Positions 9,093 through 19,900 of a stretch of 64,000 nucleotides of DNA are shown in pieces. The translations under genes and the position numbers were made by a program. The notes beneath the pieces were generated by a model. It worked only from the letters and a program-made list of their open reading frames with translations. It made no database searches and was not told the DNA's origin. Origin of the DNA: Glaciecola petra (lineage in GTDB: Bacteria; Pseudomonadota; Gammaproteobacteria; Enterobacterales; Alteromonadaceae); assembly GCF_031846345.1 (NCBI RefSeq), contig NZ_JAVRHX010000007.1:1-64000 (forward strand), in the 5' to 3' direction. Positions within the stretch are counted from its first letter, which is position 1; each line of letters starts with the position of its first letter.

Positions 9093-11680
9093 CGAATATC
9101 CTTAATCAAAGGGCGCTTTCCTGCTTGAAACAAAGGGATAGCAATAACTGTCAAAACAACTAAAAGACTAACTAGGTAAATTTCAACAATGTCATGTACA
9201 TTTATTTGCAAAGGATATGTCCATAAAAATGCCTGCAGATTTATCTCATAAATTAATATCCAACTGAGTAAAATACCAAAAGGTGTAGCAAAAATAAGCG
9301 CCACAATACACAACAACAAATACTGAAAAAGCGCTAGCATTTGAGTTTTTAGTGCAGATACTCCTAAACTTCTTATCAGCATATTCTGAGGGCGTACCTC
9401 GTTCATTAACACAATAATCGCGCACGCTAGAGATAGTGCTGCTACAAGTAAGGTAATAATATTAAGGCCATCTGTAATTAAGAACGTTCGATCAAACGCT
9501 TCCATTGATAAAGCTAATAATGCTTGGGTACTGAGCAAGGCTCTTTCGGCATCTATACCAGATTCTATTAATAAGCTTTTAAAAATAGCAATCGAATTGG
9601 CATCTGCTTCAACCGCATACATATTGGTTGTTGCGCGACTTTCTGAGAACGTACGGATAGGAAATAAAACTTGTTTACTCGGGCTACCAAAGTCATAAAT
9701 AACCCCTTTTATTATGTAAGTTGTATCTATTTCAAGACTGGGATGAGGAAGTGAAATTGCATCACCTAAACTTACATCAAAATGAAAAGCAAATTGTTGG
9801 TTAACAAATATGCCATTCTCATTTTCAAAAGCCTGCCAAGCTTCAAGGACATTGTCGACCTTGTAAAAAACCATTGCATCTTTGAATACAGATGTTGTTG
9901 GGTAGCTAAATTGCTGCAATCGAATGTTTTTATAATCGGTATAGCGCTCGTAGCGAGCGGTAATCTTGACTCCCGCTTGTTTACCTATCTCTTCGATATT
10001 GGTTTTGCCGGTATAATACAAATAGTAGTCGGAAGCTAAACGTGAATCTAACCAACTTACGGTGGCACTCCTAAAGCTGTCGACCATCAAATTCATCCCA
10101 ATATTGCTAGTGGCAGCAATAAAAAAAGCGCAACAGGCAATTCTAGTCTTAGCTGACAACGCAAGGGTTTGCTTTGCACTTACTTGTAGTAAGGGCAAAG
10201 AATGGGGAATAAGTTTGAATAAAACTCGCAATAGTCTAGGGTAGCTCAATAGTAAGATGCAACAACCTGTCAATATAACTAAGGCAGTTCCAATTAATAA
10301 CAACCACAAAAATTCAGCGAAGATAAAAATTCCAACTGCAAGCGTCATCATGATGATGCTAGCCAATGTCAGCACATATTTAAACAGCAACGGTTTAGTT
10401 AGTGTATTGGTCGCGCCTTCTAACGTCTGCGTTGCGTAAGCCAAACGTTTATTAAGTGCCTTCATAGGCATAAACACTGCACATATACAGCCAGTTAAGC
10501 TAATACTAAATACTTTTAAAAATAAACTGCTTATTGACAGTTCACCAAAACCAACATTAATTTGATATATATTTTCGATAGTCGCCTGAACACTTGGTGA
10601 TACAACTAAAGCAAGTTTGTATCCCAGAAACACACCAATGAGTGTGGCAATGAGTGTTAATAATACAATTTCTACAAGTTGTACAATAAAGATAGTGTGC
10701 GCATGAATGCCCAATTGCCGACATATTTTTAGCCACGGAATGCGCGCACTCAATAGAAGATTCACTGCGTTCAATACAATGAATAGGCATACAACAAACA
10801 TAAGTAGCGACATCGCTAATAGGTTAATGTGAAAGCTATCGGTAATGTCTGCTTGAGCGTTTTGAGGGCCAAGTTCAAGTAAAGTAAGGTGGCTGGGTAA
10901 AGCTGCGCTTAGCTTCTCTTTTATGTCAGCTAAATTTTTAGCTTTCACATCTGATACCCAAATGAGGCTTTCTATTTTCGCGTTAGGTACAAGTGCATAA
11001 TATTGATGAATGTCTAATACAATATCGTTACCAAGACTCGCTTGTTGCAATGGTAATAAAGGAGGCAAGGCAAAAAATTCCGCTTCATTTGCTCTAATAC
11101 TAAATATCTTCGAAACAGTACCAGTATCAACTTTTTTTATATCGTTTGCCTTGTTGTTTATAAGGGTAATTAAATTGGGGTGAGCAAGAGCAGAATTGTT
11201 TGTAAAAGGGAGTTGTACAAGCGCATTGTTATTTTGATTGTTTTGCCTAGCGCTATTTCTATGTGCATCTCCATTTAATGTGTTATTTGCAACAGCCGTT
11301 AGTAAAAGCGAAAAACCGTCTATGCCGGTAATTGTGATACGCCTTTCTGTCACTTTTTCTTCGTTGAGGTATAGATGATGCCGACTCTGTGCGACCGCTA
11401 CTAAGTTAGTAAAACCTGCACGTTTTAAATTGCTATAGTCTTGCTTGCTGATCACTTTATCATTCGATAGTGCTGTAATTTTAAAGTTAGCGTAAGGAAT
11501 AATATGGTGAGTATTTGTCGAAATACTCTGTTTTGCACTATTATTTACAATGAGCACAGCCGCTAAGCCACTTGTGCCAATAATTAACGAAACCATTAAC
11601 ATGGCAAGGCTAAACTTGCTATTTTTATAGCTCTTAAGCAATACTAGAACGAATGTGCTTAAAAGGCTGTATTTCTTCAT
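9080..11680 (-). CDS. FtsX/MacB-like ABC transporter permease, AttFG-like
   Basis: An 866-residue integral membrane protein with two FtsX-like halves. Hydrophobic clusters lie near residue 25, around 280-410 with a glycine-rich helix, around 430-490, and at the C-terminus (about 740-850). Large soluble segments (about 45-275 and 520-730) would face the periplasm. This layout fits the LolCE/MacB fold and the fused AttF-AttG permease that accompanies AttH. Such systems move lipids, lipoproteins or small molecules rather than importing sugars. Its start overlaps the ATPase stop as ATGA (11677-11680), so the two are coupled. Confidence 0.8.
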   Translation of the reverse strand: MKKYSLLSTFVLVLLKSYKNSKFSLAMLMVSLIIGTSGLAAVLIVNNSAKQSISTNTHHIIPYANFKITALSNDKVISKQDYSNLKRAGFTNLVAVAQSRHHLYLNEEKVTERRITITGIDGFSLLLTAVANNTLNGDAHRNSARQNNQNNNALVQLPFTNNSALAHPNLITLINNKANDIKKVDTGTVSKIFSIRANEAEFFALPPLLPLQQASLGNDIVLDIHQYYALVPNAKIESLIWVSDVKAKNLADIKEKLSAALPSHLTLLELGPQNAQADITDSFHINLLAMSLLMFVVCLFIVLNAVNLLLSARIPWLKICRQLGIHAHTIFIVQLVEIVLLTLIATLIGVFLGYKLALVVSPSVQATIENIYQINVGFGELSISSLFLKVFSISLTGCICAVFMPMKALNKRLAYATQTLEGATNTLTKPLLFKYVLTLASIIMMTLAVGIFIFAEFLWLLLIGTALVILTGCCILLLSYPRLLRVLFKLIPHSLPLLQVSAKQTLALSAKTRIACCAFFIAATSNIGMNLMVDSFRSATVSWLDSRLASDYYLYYTGKTNIEEIGKQAGVKITARYERYTDYKNIRLQQFSYPTTSVFKDAMVFYKVDNVLEAWQAFENENGIFVNQQFAFHFDVSLGDAISLPHPSLEIDTTYIIKGVIYDFGSPSKQVLFPIRTFSESRATTNMYAVEADANSIAIFKSLLIESGIDAERALLSTQALLALSMEAFDRTFLITDGLNIITLLVAALSLACAIIVLMNEVRPQNMLIRSLGVSALKTQMLALFQYLLLCIVALIFATPFGILLSWILIYEINLQAFLWTYPLQINVHDIVEIYLVSLLVVLTVIAIPLFQAGKRPLIKDIRWLN

Positions 11681-12378
11681 TTTACTTCGACATTATCAGA
11701 TTCAACTATGTTGCCCTGGCTAATACGCAGTCTTCTTTCGGTTAATTGAGCAACTTGTTGGCTGTGAGTAACCATTATTAATAAGGTGTTATGCGTCCGA
11801 CAAGTATCTACCAGTAATTTACTTACTTTGTCTGAATTCTCTTCATCTAAATTGCCAGTCGGCTCGTCAGCAAGCAACAATTTAGGCTTATGCGATAACG
11901 CTCTGGCAATAGCAACGCGCTGTTGCTCGCCGCCCGAAAGTTGGTTAGGTAACTTATCAACATGTTTGCTTATGCCTAAGCTTTCCACTAGCGAGTGAAT
12001 ATAGGTATGGTCGATACTTTGTTGATTGGCTTTATTGATTTTAGCGGGTAAATAGATGTTGTCTCTTACCGAAAGGCAATCGATTAGATTAAATTTTTGG
12101 AAGATCATGCCAACATCTTTTTGTCGAAATTGGTCGGACTGAAGGTTTGTTAACTCGTTAATCTTGAGCACTTGGTTGTCGTAATTTAAGATAATTTCGC
12201 CTTTATCGGGCTTATCTAAGGCGCCTATCAAATGCAACAGGGTAGATTTACCACAGCCTGAAGCACCTTGAATACTTATGCTCTCGCCTTTTTGCATGGA
12301 AAAAGATAAATTTTTCAATATGGTTCTTTTCTCGCTGGCATCGATATACGATTTGTACAAGCCATTAATATGTAGCAT
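11677..12378 (-). CDS. ABC transporter ATPase, LolD/MacB type (AttE-like)
   Basis: A 233-residue nucleotide-binding subunit with all motifs: Walker A GASGCGKST (38-46), Q-loop FQKFNL, signature LSGGEQQ (147-153), Walker B LLLADEP (167-173) and the H-loop VTHSQ. Length and the SGCGKSTLLHLIGALDKP context place it with LolD/MacB/AttE ATPases that power FtsX-type permeases. It is the first gene of the tightly coupled trio ATPase-permease-AttH. A 64-base gap separates it from the rhomboid gene upstream. Confidence 0.9.
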   Translation of the reverse strand: MLHINGLYKSYIDASEKRTILKNLSFSMQKGESISIQGASGCGKSTLLHLIGALDKPDKGEIILNYDNQVLKINELTNLQSDQFRQKDVGMIFQKFNLIDCLSVRDNIYLPAKINKANQQSIDHTYIHSLVESLGISKHVDKLPNQLSGGEQQRVAIARALSHKPKLLLADEPTGNLDEENSDKVSKLLVDTCRTHNTLLIMVTHSQQVAQLTERRLRISQGNIVESDNVEVK

Positions 12379-12442
12379 ATGAAGGTGATTGGCCTATATT
12401 AGTGAGTAAGATACTTGTTTTAGATACGTTGATAAGGGGTGT

Positions 12443-13015
12443 TCAGCTTAATATGCTTTTACGTTTTTTAAATTTTAGATAAGCCAGTAATATGCCAGCA
12501 TTAAAACCAAATAAGTGAGATTCCCATGAAACCATTGGTTGCCCTGGTAATACCCCCCAAATAAGGCCACCATAAAAAACAACAACCATTATGGAAATCG
12601 CGATTAAGTGAATTTTTTTACTGAAAAACCCAGCTAATAGTAAATAGCCAAAATAGCCATAAACGACCCCCGATGCACCTAAGTGGAAAGCCGTGCGGCC
12701 AAATAACCATACTAGTAAGCCAGTAATAACAATAATAAAAAATGTAGCGTTAATATATGTACGCTTGCCAAACTCCAACATCAGAAAGCTAAATATACAC
12801 AAGGTTAAGAAATTGGACACGAAGTGTTGAAAATTAGCGTGGAGAAGTGGCGATGTAAAAATAAAGCCTAAACTTTGGACTTCGCGCGGGTAGATACTAA
12901 ATTGATTGAGGGCTCTTCCTGATAGTAAATTAATAACTTCAATAACTAATACTACACTCGCAACTACCGCAACCCATGTAATTTGTTGTTTGAATGTTAG
13001 TGAATTAGGCTTCAT
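12443..13015 (-). CDS. Rhomboid-family intramembrane serine protease
   Basis: A 190-residue protein with six predicted membrane helices. The catalytic serine is in the GASG motif (HLGASGVVYGYFGY) and the histidine in SWESHLFGFNAG in the last helix, the classical Ser-His dyad. An HxxxN stretch (QHFVSNF) in helix 2 adds the oxyanion/HN feature. I chose ATG 13015, which leaves exactly six helices; an upstream TTG (13105) would add a 30-residue hydrophobic segment, and neither start has a strong ribosome site. It sits between the solute-binding protein and the ABC trio on the same strand and may belong to that unit. Substrate unknown; it is a second rhomboid besides GlpG at 53.6 kb. Confidence 0.8.
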   Translation of the reverse strand: MKPNSLTFKQQITWVAVVASVVLVIEVINLLSGRALNQFSIYPREVQSLGFIFTSPLLHANFQHFVSNFLTLCIFSFLMLEFGKRTYINATFFIIVITGLLVWLFGRTAFHLGASGVVYGYFGYLLLAGFFSKKIHLIAISIMVVVFYGGLIWGVLPGQPMVSWESHLFGFNAGILLAYLKFKKRKSILS

Positions 13016-13135
13016 CAATGATTTAGTACCAGTTAGTATGGACAAAAAAGACAAAAATAGTTTGCTTATAAACAAGACAAAGATATTTGTCACAAAGTTC
13101 AACAAATAGCGAGTTTACATTAACCAAAATAAAAA

Positions 13136-14035
13136 CTACGGATGGAAAACCGGCTCGTTGACAGATGCATTTGGGAATATCTGCTTAAACTCTTTTATAT
13201 TGTACTGTGCTTTTAGTTTTTGCATTAATTCTTGTTCTTGTTGCAAAAACAAACTGAAACTTTCTAAGACAATGATATGTTTTATGCTGGAAAGCTTATA
13301 GTGAACCTCAGAATGAGGCAAGGTTTTTGAAATAATCAGTCTATGCCTGAACATGTCATTATTTTCGATGAGATGCATTGCCGTGTTGTACTCAATATCT
13401 GCAGCGTCGACACTACCTGTTCTTAAAATATTTAGACCGGTTTTTAAGTCTCTTATAGGAATCGATTTGATATCAAAATTTTCTATTGGATCTACCCAAG
13501 TTAAAGCAGAATAACCAAACGGTATTGCCACTTTTTTGATGTCAGGTATTTTTAAGTCCTTATTTTCTACAGTGACAAAGGTGGCACTGGTTGCTTTCAA
13601 TATAGTTGCGCTATAGATGTTGGGCAATCTGTTAGAGCGAAAGGTTGACCATGCTGGGTTATCTGGAAAAATGAAATCAATAGCGCCTGTGTCCATTGCT
13701 GGTTGTAGTTTTGTCATCGGCATTGAAACAAATTCAAATTCGATATTGTAGGCGTCACCGAATGCTTTTAGTACAGCCCAGCCAATGCCTTTGTCGCCTT
13801 TGTTCACCGCTGAATATATCGGATATTGGTTTAGGTAGGAAACACCCACTTTAAAACTTCGTTTTTTACTTTTGTTTGGGTTCTCTAGTTGTTGAGTACT
13901 GGTTTGCTCTTGTGTTGTCAGCCCCGCGGCTAAGCCACGTGTTGTTGTGCACACAAACAAGACACACACTAAAGCAAAGTATAGCGGTACTATAAGTCTT
14001 TGACAGTATTGAGTTTGCGGATTGTTTGCTAACAA
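13136..14035 (-). CDS. Periplasmic solute-binding protein, family 3-like
   Basis: A 299-residue secreted protein with a signal peptide at about 14-36 (LIVPLYFALVCVLFVC, cleavage near GLAAG). The mature part resembles SBP_bac_3 proteins that bind amino acids or serve as sensory receptors: FKVGVSYLNQYPIYSA, then GIGWAVLKAFGDAYNIEFEFVSMPMTKLQPAMDTGAIDFIFPD. No cognate amino-acid permease is nearby, so it may be an orphan binding protein, as is common in Alteromonadales. The only candidate start is a TTG at 14035. It is 31 bases or more upstream of the rhomboid gene on the same strand. Confidence 0.75.
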   Translation of the reverse strand: MLANNPQTQYCQRLIVPLYFALVCVLFVCTTTRGLAAGLTTQEQTSTQQLENPNKSKKRSFKVGVSYLNQYPIYSAVNKGDKGIGWAVLKAFGDAYNIEFEFVSMPMTKLQPAMDTGAIDFIFPDNPAWSTFRSNRLPNIYSATILKATSATFVTVENKDLKIPDIKKVAIPFGYSALTWVDPIENFDIKSIPIRDLKTGLNILRTGSVDAADIEYNTAMHLIENNDMFRHRLIISKTLPHSEVHYKLSSIKHIIVLESFSLFLQQEQELMQKLKAQYNIKEFKQIFPNASVNEPVFHP

Positions 14036-14768
14036 TTTGAAAGCTCGTTTAATCGTTGTGTATTTTGTATCGTCAATCTGACTGATATGATTAGAGAAAT
14101 ACGCCGATTTCTTCTAAGATAAATGTTTTTCTTTAGGTTCTGATTTAAACGCGAAATCGAATAGTTGTTAGTAAGTACTAACTATAACCAATATTTTTTA
14201 AAAATTAGTTTTTGAGGTAGTGCAAAAGGCATTAATTGAAACTTTACTTGAAGCAAAATAATGAGTCTCATTTTGATATTGATTTATACAAGTTTTACTC
14301 AATTTTGGTACTCATTGGTAAGTTAGCAATTAGTGTTTTGATTTTGTAAATAAGTAATATCTAATTTTATATTTAATCACCCTAATTTTATGTTTCTAAT
14401 AAAAGGTAAAAGCTAAACTCTACTGTAGATATTATATTTTCGCTTTGATCAAATGAAAAAACTTTCTAAGCAAAGTTAAGTGTAAAAATGTTTGCTTAAT
14501 CTTAAGCGCTTAGTTTGTTCGACAAATTTTCTTATGCAAAATATTGAGCTCAAAGACTGGCTATTTATCAAGAATACATTACACTCGAACGTAAAGAAAA
14601 CGCTGATTATGAATTGTAGCCACGCATATTAACATGCACGTTTTAGTCAGTTAACAGTAAAATTTCGAATTGTAAGATACTGAATTAAAAGCATTATAAA
14701 TTTGTTCACATAAAGTCACATCATATGTTATTTAAAAATAGAGCATATTTTAATTGCAAAAAAGGTAA
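14036..14768. other. 733-bp AT-rich intergenic region between divergent genes
   Basis: No convincing coding sequence, tRNA or repeat on either strand. It must hold the promoters of the leftward solute-binding gene and the rightward ToxR-like regulator. A 10-base perfect palindrome TAAGCGCTTA lies at 14503-14512, and a direct repeat-like CACATAAAGTCACAT lies near 14706-14720 close to the regulator. These could be operator sites, but nothing more can be supported. Confidence 0.4.
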
Positions 14769-16982
14769 ATGAATATTAAACACGAACAGCAAGAAATTAG
14801 TCTAAAAAATACACTAGCCCGTTTTCTTGATTTTGAATTAGATTGTAATTCTGGCCAATTGAAATCGCTGCATAAGTCTGATATCAGTGTGCATTTAGAA
14901 CCACTACTTTTTCAGTTTTTATTGGTGTTGATTTCGAAGCAAGGCGAAATCGTTAGCAAGCAAGAAGTACTTGAATCTCTCTGGCCGGGAAAAACTCCTT
15001 CTGACGCGGCCTTGCGTTCAATGGTTAAAAAAACCCGTGACGCCCTCAATGATGATGCCAAAAATCCAGACTATATTAAGACAATTCCAAACAAGGGGTA
15101 TATGCTCATACCCACGGTTAAACTAAGCTCTACAACTACTCAGAATTGGTTTCATAAGCCGCATTTTTTAGTACCAATTGTAGCTTCGTTCGTACTTTTT
15201 TTACTTTCGGTACTTTGGTTCATTGAAGATAATGAATTAGTTGAGATAGACTCAGATACAGCACTTAATTATCAATCAGCGTTATTGGCAACATCTAATG
15301 ACATAGAAGTTAGTACTTACTATAATAAAAATACAAGGTCTCTTGTAAGTTTAAAACACGAAAATATTAATCGGCAAGATTCATTATTATTTGAAGACGC
15401 TCGACAAAAACTGCAATTCAGAGTTTTTTATGAAAATCCAATTCATAATGAATACCTATGGTCAGAAACCGAAAATGCAGTTTTATTAACACGGCAAGAT
15501 AAACAAGGTTTTTATATCACCCAGTTATTGAACGATGAACAAGCACCTATTACCCAATTGTGTCCAAACCCATTAGTAGATGATACCGTTGTGCTTGGTT
15601 TTCGAACTGGCGTAAGTAAAAGTGATTCAGCTATTGTTTTTCTTAGACAGCTATCAAGTGGCGCAATATTTAAAATTGATTGCAACAACAAAAACGATAC
15701 GGCAACACTACAAGAAACAGTCTTTGCATTAGATGGTTTAAATGATGTGGTGCGAACATTACCTTTGGCAAATAACAAGCCACCGGTAGTTAGTGCTGTT
15801 GCGCTGTCGCCAAACAATACTACATTGCTCGCTTTAATTAACTATCCTGTAGATGACTACCTGTCTAGTTATTTAGTACCTGTAAACATGTCACAATTAA
15901 ATGCAATTGCGTCGCCGCCCTTAGCTTTGTCGGGAATGGTGAAAAGCGGTGTGTGGAATGAATCTGGCGACCGTTTTAGTTTTTCGAATCACCACAGTAA
16001 ACTGTTTTCATATCAGCCAGCAGAAAATAAGTTAATGTCGTGGTTTACTGGAAACGAGACAATTGGGCAGATTTTGAGTGATTGTGGAAGCAACTGCTTT
16101 ATCATCTCCAATAAGAAAGCAATATCACAAAGCGTCTTTATGCAAAATCCTTTGTTTGCATCCACAAAAACCGTGCAAACCACTATTAAGAACTTAAATA
16201 GTGTGCCGGAAGGCCTAATTACGGCTACAAACAGCGGTTATTATTTTGCGTCACCTATTGATAATAAAACGACTATAAAATTTAGAGAATGGAGTGGCAA
16301 AGAAAGTCTGATACACACTTTTGAATCTATTGTTGTATTAAACGAGTTTAAGGTAAATCATTTAAAATCATTGTTGGTAGGCCTGATCAACGAAAGACCT
16401 TTTGTATTAGATTTGAAGAGTTTGAATATTGCTTATTTGAGTTTGAATGTCGCTAGTATTAAAAATATTCGATTTGTAAATGAACAAACTATTAGCTATT
16501 ACAGCCACAATACTGATGGCAGTGTTGGTCTATATCACTTAGATCTTATTTCAAAACAACTTACGCTAATAAAGCAAAATACGATATTTAGCGAAGCATT
16601 CAAGTTCACACCAAGTGAACAAAATAACGTAGAGGGTAACGCAGGTTTCAGCAATAGCCAAAGCGCAGAGCTTATTGTAGATATAGAGCAAAAAGCAAAA
16701 ATAATTTTTGATAACAACAGAGAACCTTTAGAAATAGGGGCAATTTCTGTAGGGTGTGACAGTTGTTGGCAATTGCGGGGTAATAGCTTGTATCAATTCC
16801 TAGATGGTAAATTGAGTGCTACGGCACTGCCAAGCTTGACAGTTACCGAAGCTGAAATGCGTTTAAGCACTAAGCCTTTTGAATTTGATATGAGTCCCGA
16901 CGAAAAGCATCTCATTTTTGTATTGCCGCAAAATGACATTGAAGAAATCAAAAAGCTTAGCGAATTACAGCCGCTCTTTTAG
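14769..16982 (+). CDS. ToxR/CadC-type membrane-bound winged-helix regulator with large periplasmic domain
   Basis: Residues 17-117 form an OmpR/PhoB-type winged helix (EPLLFQFLLVLISKQGEIVSKQ, LESLWPGKTPSDAALRSMVKKTRDAL, IKTIPNKGYMLIP), the DNA-binding half of CadC-like one-component regulators. One membrane helix follows (about 133-152). The remaining 580 residues would lie in the periplasm and have a loose repeated pattern like a beta-propeller (TolB/WD-like), with a Cys pair region near CGSNCF and CDSCW. Such proteins sense a periplasmic signal and act directly on DNA at the membrane. The target and signal are unknown; the large non-coding region upstream suggests autoregulation. AAGG lies just before the ATG. 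The convergent dnaE2 gene ends 3 bases away. Confidence 0.85.
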   Translation: MNIKHEQQEISLKNTLARFLDFELDCNSGQLKSLHKSDISVHLEPLLFQFLLVLISKQGEIVSKQEVLESLWPGKTPSDAALRSMVKKTRDALNDDAKNPDYIKTIPNKGYMLIPTVKLSSTTTQNWFHKPHFLVPIVASFVLFLLSVLWFIEDNELVEIDSDTALNYQSALLATSNDIEVSTYYNKNTRSLVSLKHENINRQDSLLFEDARQKLQFRVFYENPIHNEYLWSETENAVLLTRQDKQGFYITQLLNDEQAPITQLCPNPLVDDTVVLGFRTGVSKSDSAIVFLRQLSSGAIFKIDCNNKNDTATLQETVFALDGLNDVVRTLPLANNKPPVVSAVALSPNNTTLLALINYPVDDYLSSYLVPVNMSQLNAIASPPLALSGMVKSGVWNESGDRFSFSNHHSKLFSYQPAENKLMSWFTGNETIGQILSDCGSNCFIISNKKAISQSVFMQNPLFASTKTVQTTIKNLNSVPEGLITATNSGYYFASPIDNKTTIKFREWSGKESLIHTFESIVVLNEFKVNHLKSLLVGLINERPFVLDLKSLNIAYLSLNVASIKNIRFVNEQTISYYSHNTDGSVGLYHLDLISKQLTLIKQNTIFSEAFKFTPSEQNNVEGNAGFSNSQSAELIVDIEQKAKIIFDNNREPLEIGAISVGCDSCWQLRGNSLYQFLDGKLSATALPSLTVTEAEMRLSTKPFEFDMSPDEKHLIFVLPQNDIEEIKKLSELQPLF

Positions 16983-16984
16983 GG

Positions 16985-19900
16985 TTAACGAAACTCTCTG
17001 GCATTAAGGTTCAGCTTTTGCAGCAGATGGGTTAGGTCGATTAACTTACCAGCAATAATATGTTCTACACCACCGTCGCCGCGCTCCAAAATGCCTTTAA
17101 CTTGTAAAATTTTGGCATTTAAATAGGCTGATTTTTGTAGGCGTGCGCTGCGCTGCCATACAATCACGTTACTATTACCAGTGTGATCTTCTAAGGTGAT
17201 AAAGGTGACGCCTGCGGCAGTACCAGGGCTTTGTTTACACGACACTACACCTATTACTGAAATAAGAGACTGATGCTGTAGGCCGGGCACGTCTTTCGCA
17301 CTGGTAAATTTAGGTAATAAACCTGCATTATGAAGCATTGAAATAGGGTGCTGATTAACCGACAAGCCGGTGCTTGCGTAGTCTTCGACTAAGTCGTCGA
17401 ATAAGCTTGGTTGGTGAATCATAGAACTTGTAGAAGTTTCGTTAATCTGTTTAAACAAAGGTAGTTCAGGTACAGCATCCATCAATTGCCAGCGACTATT
17501 AAAGCGGTCTTTGCCAAAACAATAAAAGGCATTAGCGCTAGCGAGTGCTTGCAAACATGTATTTGGCAGATCTAGTTTACGTAAATCTTGCAGAGCGGTG
17601 AAAGGACTTGTTTTACGAGCTTGCATTAATATGTCGACAGACTGCTTTTTTAAGCCTTTTACTAAGCGTAAACCGAGTCGTATGGCATATTGTGTTTGGG
17701 TGTGGTTTTCATTATCAGCATGACTAGTATTGACATTGCTATCGGTTTTCTCATCCAATAGGGGCACCAAAAGGTGATCGTAGTCGGAAGCTTGCACGCA
17801 ACACGGTAGTATTTTGATGTGGTGACGCTTAGCATCTTGAATAATCTGCGAAGGCGTATAAAAGCCCATAGGCAAGCTATTCATTAAGCCAATATAAAAT
17901 ATCGCAGGGTAGTAGTGTTTTAGCCAAGCCGATACGTACGCTAATACCGCAAATGAAGCAGAATGTGATTCAGGAAAGCCATATTCTCCAAATCCACATA
18001 TTTGTTCAAATAAACGTTCGGCATAGGTGTCGCTGTAGCCTCTTTCGGTCATGCCTGAAATCAGTTTTTGCCTAAACTTACCTAGTTCGCCGTTTTTCTT
18101 CCAACTTGCCATGGCTCGCCTAAGTTGGTCGGCCTCACCGCCAGTAAAACCCGCTGCTACCATTGCTAGTTGAATAACTTGTTCCTGAAATATCGGTACG
18201 CCCATAGTGCGCTCAAGTACCCCTCGTACCGCTTCTGACGGATAGCTCACGGCTTCTTTACCGTCACGGCGTTTTAAAAAAGGATGCACCATGTCGCCTT
18301 GAATAGGACCCGGACGCACAATGGCAATTTGCACCACTAGGTCGTAATAACACTGAGGGCGTAAGCGCGGTAGCATCGACATTTGTGCACGGGACTCTAT
18401 TTGGAAAATACCCACAGTGTCAGCGTTGCATATTTGCTTATATACTTGTGGGTCGTCGCCTAAAGCGGTGATAAACGGGATGCTGCAGTCTTGTTGATAT
18501 TGCTGTTTAAGGAGGTCAAAGCACTTTCTAATAGCGGTAAGCATACCCAGTGCAAGCACATCTACCTTCAGTAATTTTAAGCTTTCGAGATCGTCCTTGT
18601 CCCATTGGATCACGGTACGCTCGGGCATGGCCGCATTTTCGACCGGAACTAATTCATACAATGGGCCGGCCGAAATCACAAAACCTCCCACATGTTGCGA
18701 CAAATGTCTTGGAAAACCAATAAGTTGTTCGACCAAGTGCACAAACTTATTGCCTAAGGACGATTCAGGATCAATACCTAACTCACACAATTGCGACTGC
18801 CAAGTAATAGCACGATCGCGGCGGTTAACGTTTTTAATAAAAAAATCGAGGTCAGTAATATTAACACCTAGAGCTTTACCGACTTCTCGTAACGCACTTT
18901 TAAAGCGATAACATACTACCGTTGCGGCAAGTGCCGTGCGCTGTCGGCCATATTTTTGATAGATGTACTGAATCACCTCTTCGCGTCTTTCGTGTTCAAA
19001 ATCAACATCAATATCTGGGGGCTCGTTGCGTTCTTTAGAAATAAAACGTTCGAATAACACGCTAATTTGACGGGGATCGACGGCGGTAATTTCTAAGCAA
19101 TAACACACAACGGAGTTTGCTGCTGAGCCTCGGCCTTGGTACAGAATATTACGGCTTTGGGCAAACATCACAATGTCGTGAATGGTTAAAAAAAAGTGCT
19201 CGTAGGATTGCTCTTTGACCAAGGTCATTTCTTTTTCAATAGTGGCACGAATGTTAGACGTAATACCTTGAGGGAAGCGCTTTTTAATGCCTTTTTCGAC
19301 TAATACCCGCAAATATTGTGTTGGTGTTAAGCCCTTAGCCACGACTTCGCTAGGGTATTCGTAAGCTAACTCGCTCATGCAAAATTCGCATGCAGTAGCC
19401 AGTAAAGCAGCATTGTTTAGCCATTCGCTAGGATACAGGGTATTCAGTTTACTAATGGGGCGTAAGCAAGCTTCACTATTGGCGAGGGCATTGCGCCCTA
19501 GGTCGGTAATTTTGCAGCCTTGATCAATGGCTTGTAGACATTGTTGTAAAGCTAGCCGATTAGGGTCGTGCATGAGCGCACAAGAACTAGCAATAATAGG
19601 TAGTTTATGTGTATCGCTGAGCTCTTTGCAGTGAGCTATGTAATCTTGTTCGTTTGCTATAAGCCAGCGTTTTACCACTAAGAACAAACGTTCTTGAAAT
19701 ATTTTTAATAGCCATTGAGCAAATTGGCTGTTTTGCGAGGGCTTGCCATTTTTAGATGGAGCGCTGCCCTTATTTAGGTAGCTATTTTCGGCGTGAACGT
19801 TGGTGCTGGTTGTGCCACTATTCTTCTCTAAAGTGGGTAGCCATAAACAAAAACAATGTTTTATTGATTTTATATCCCACTCAGATACTTCATAATGACC

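Noticed and set aside
11677..12378. Assignment of the ATPase as LolD itself
   Set aside because: The partner permease is a single 866-residue fused protein with an AttH-like gene, not a LolC/LolE pair, so the AttE-like reading is preferred.
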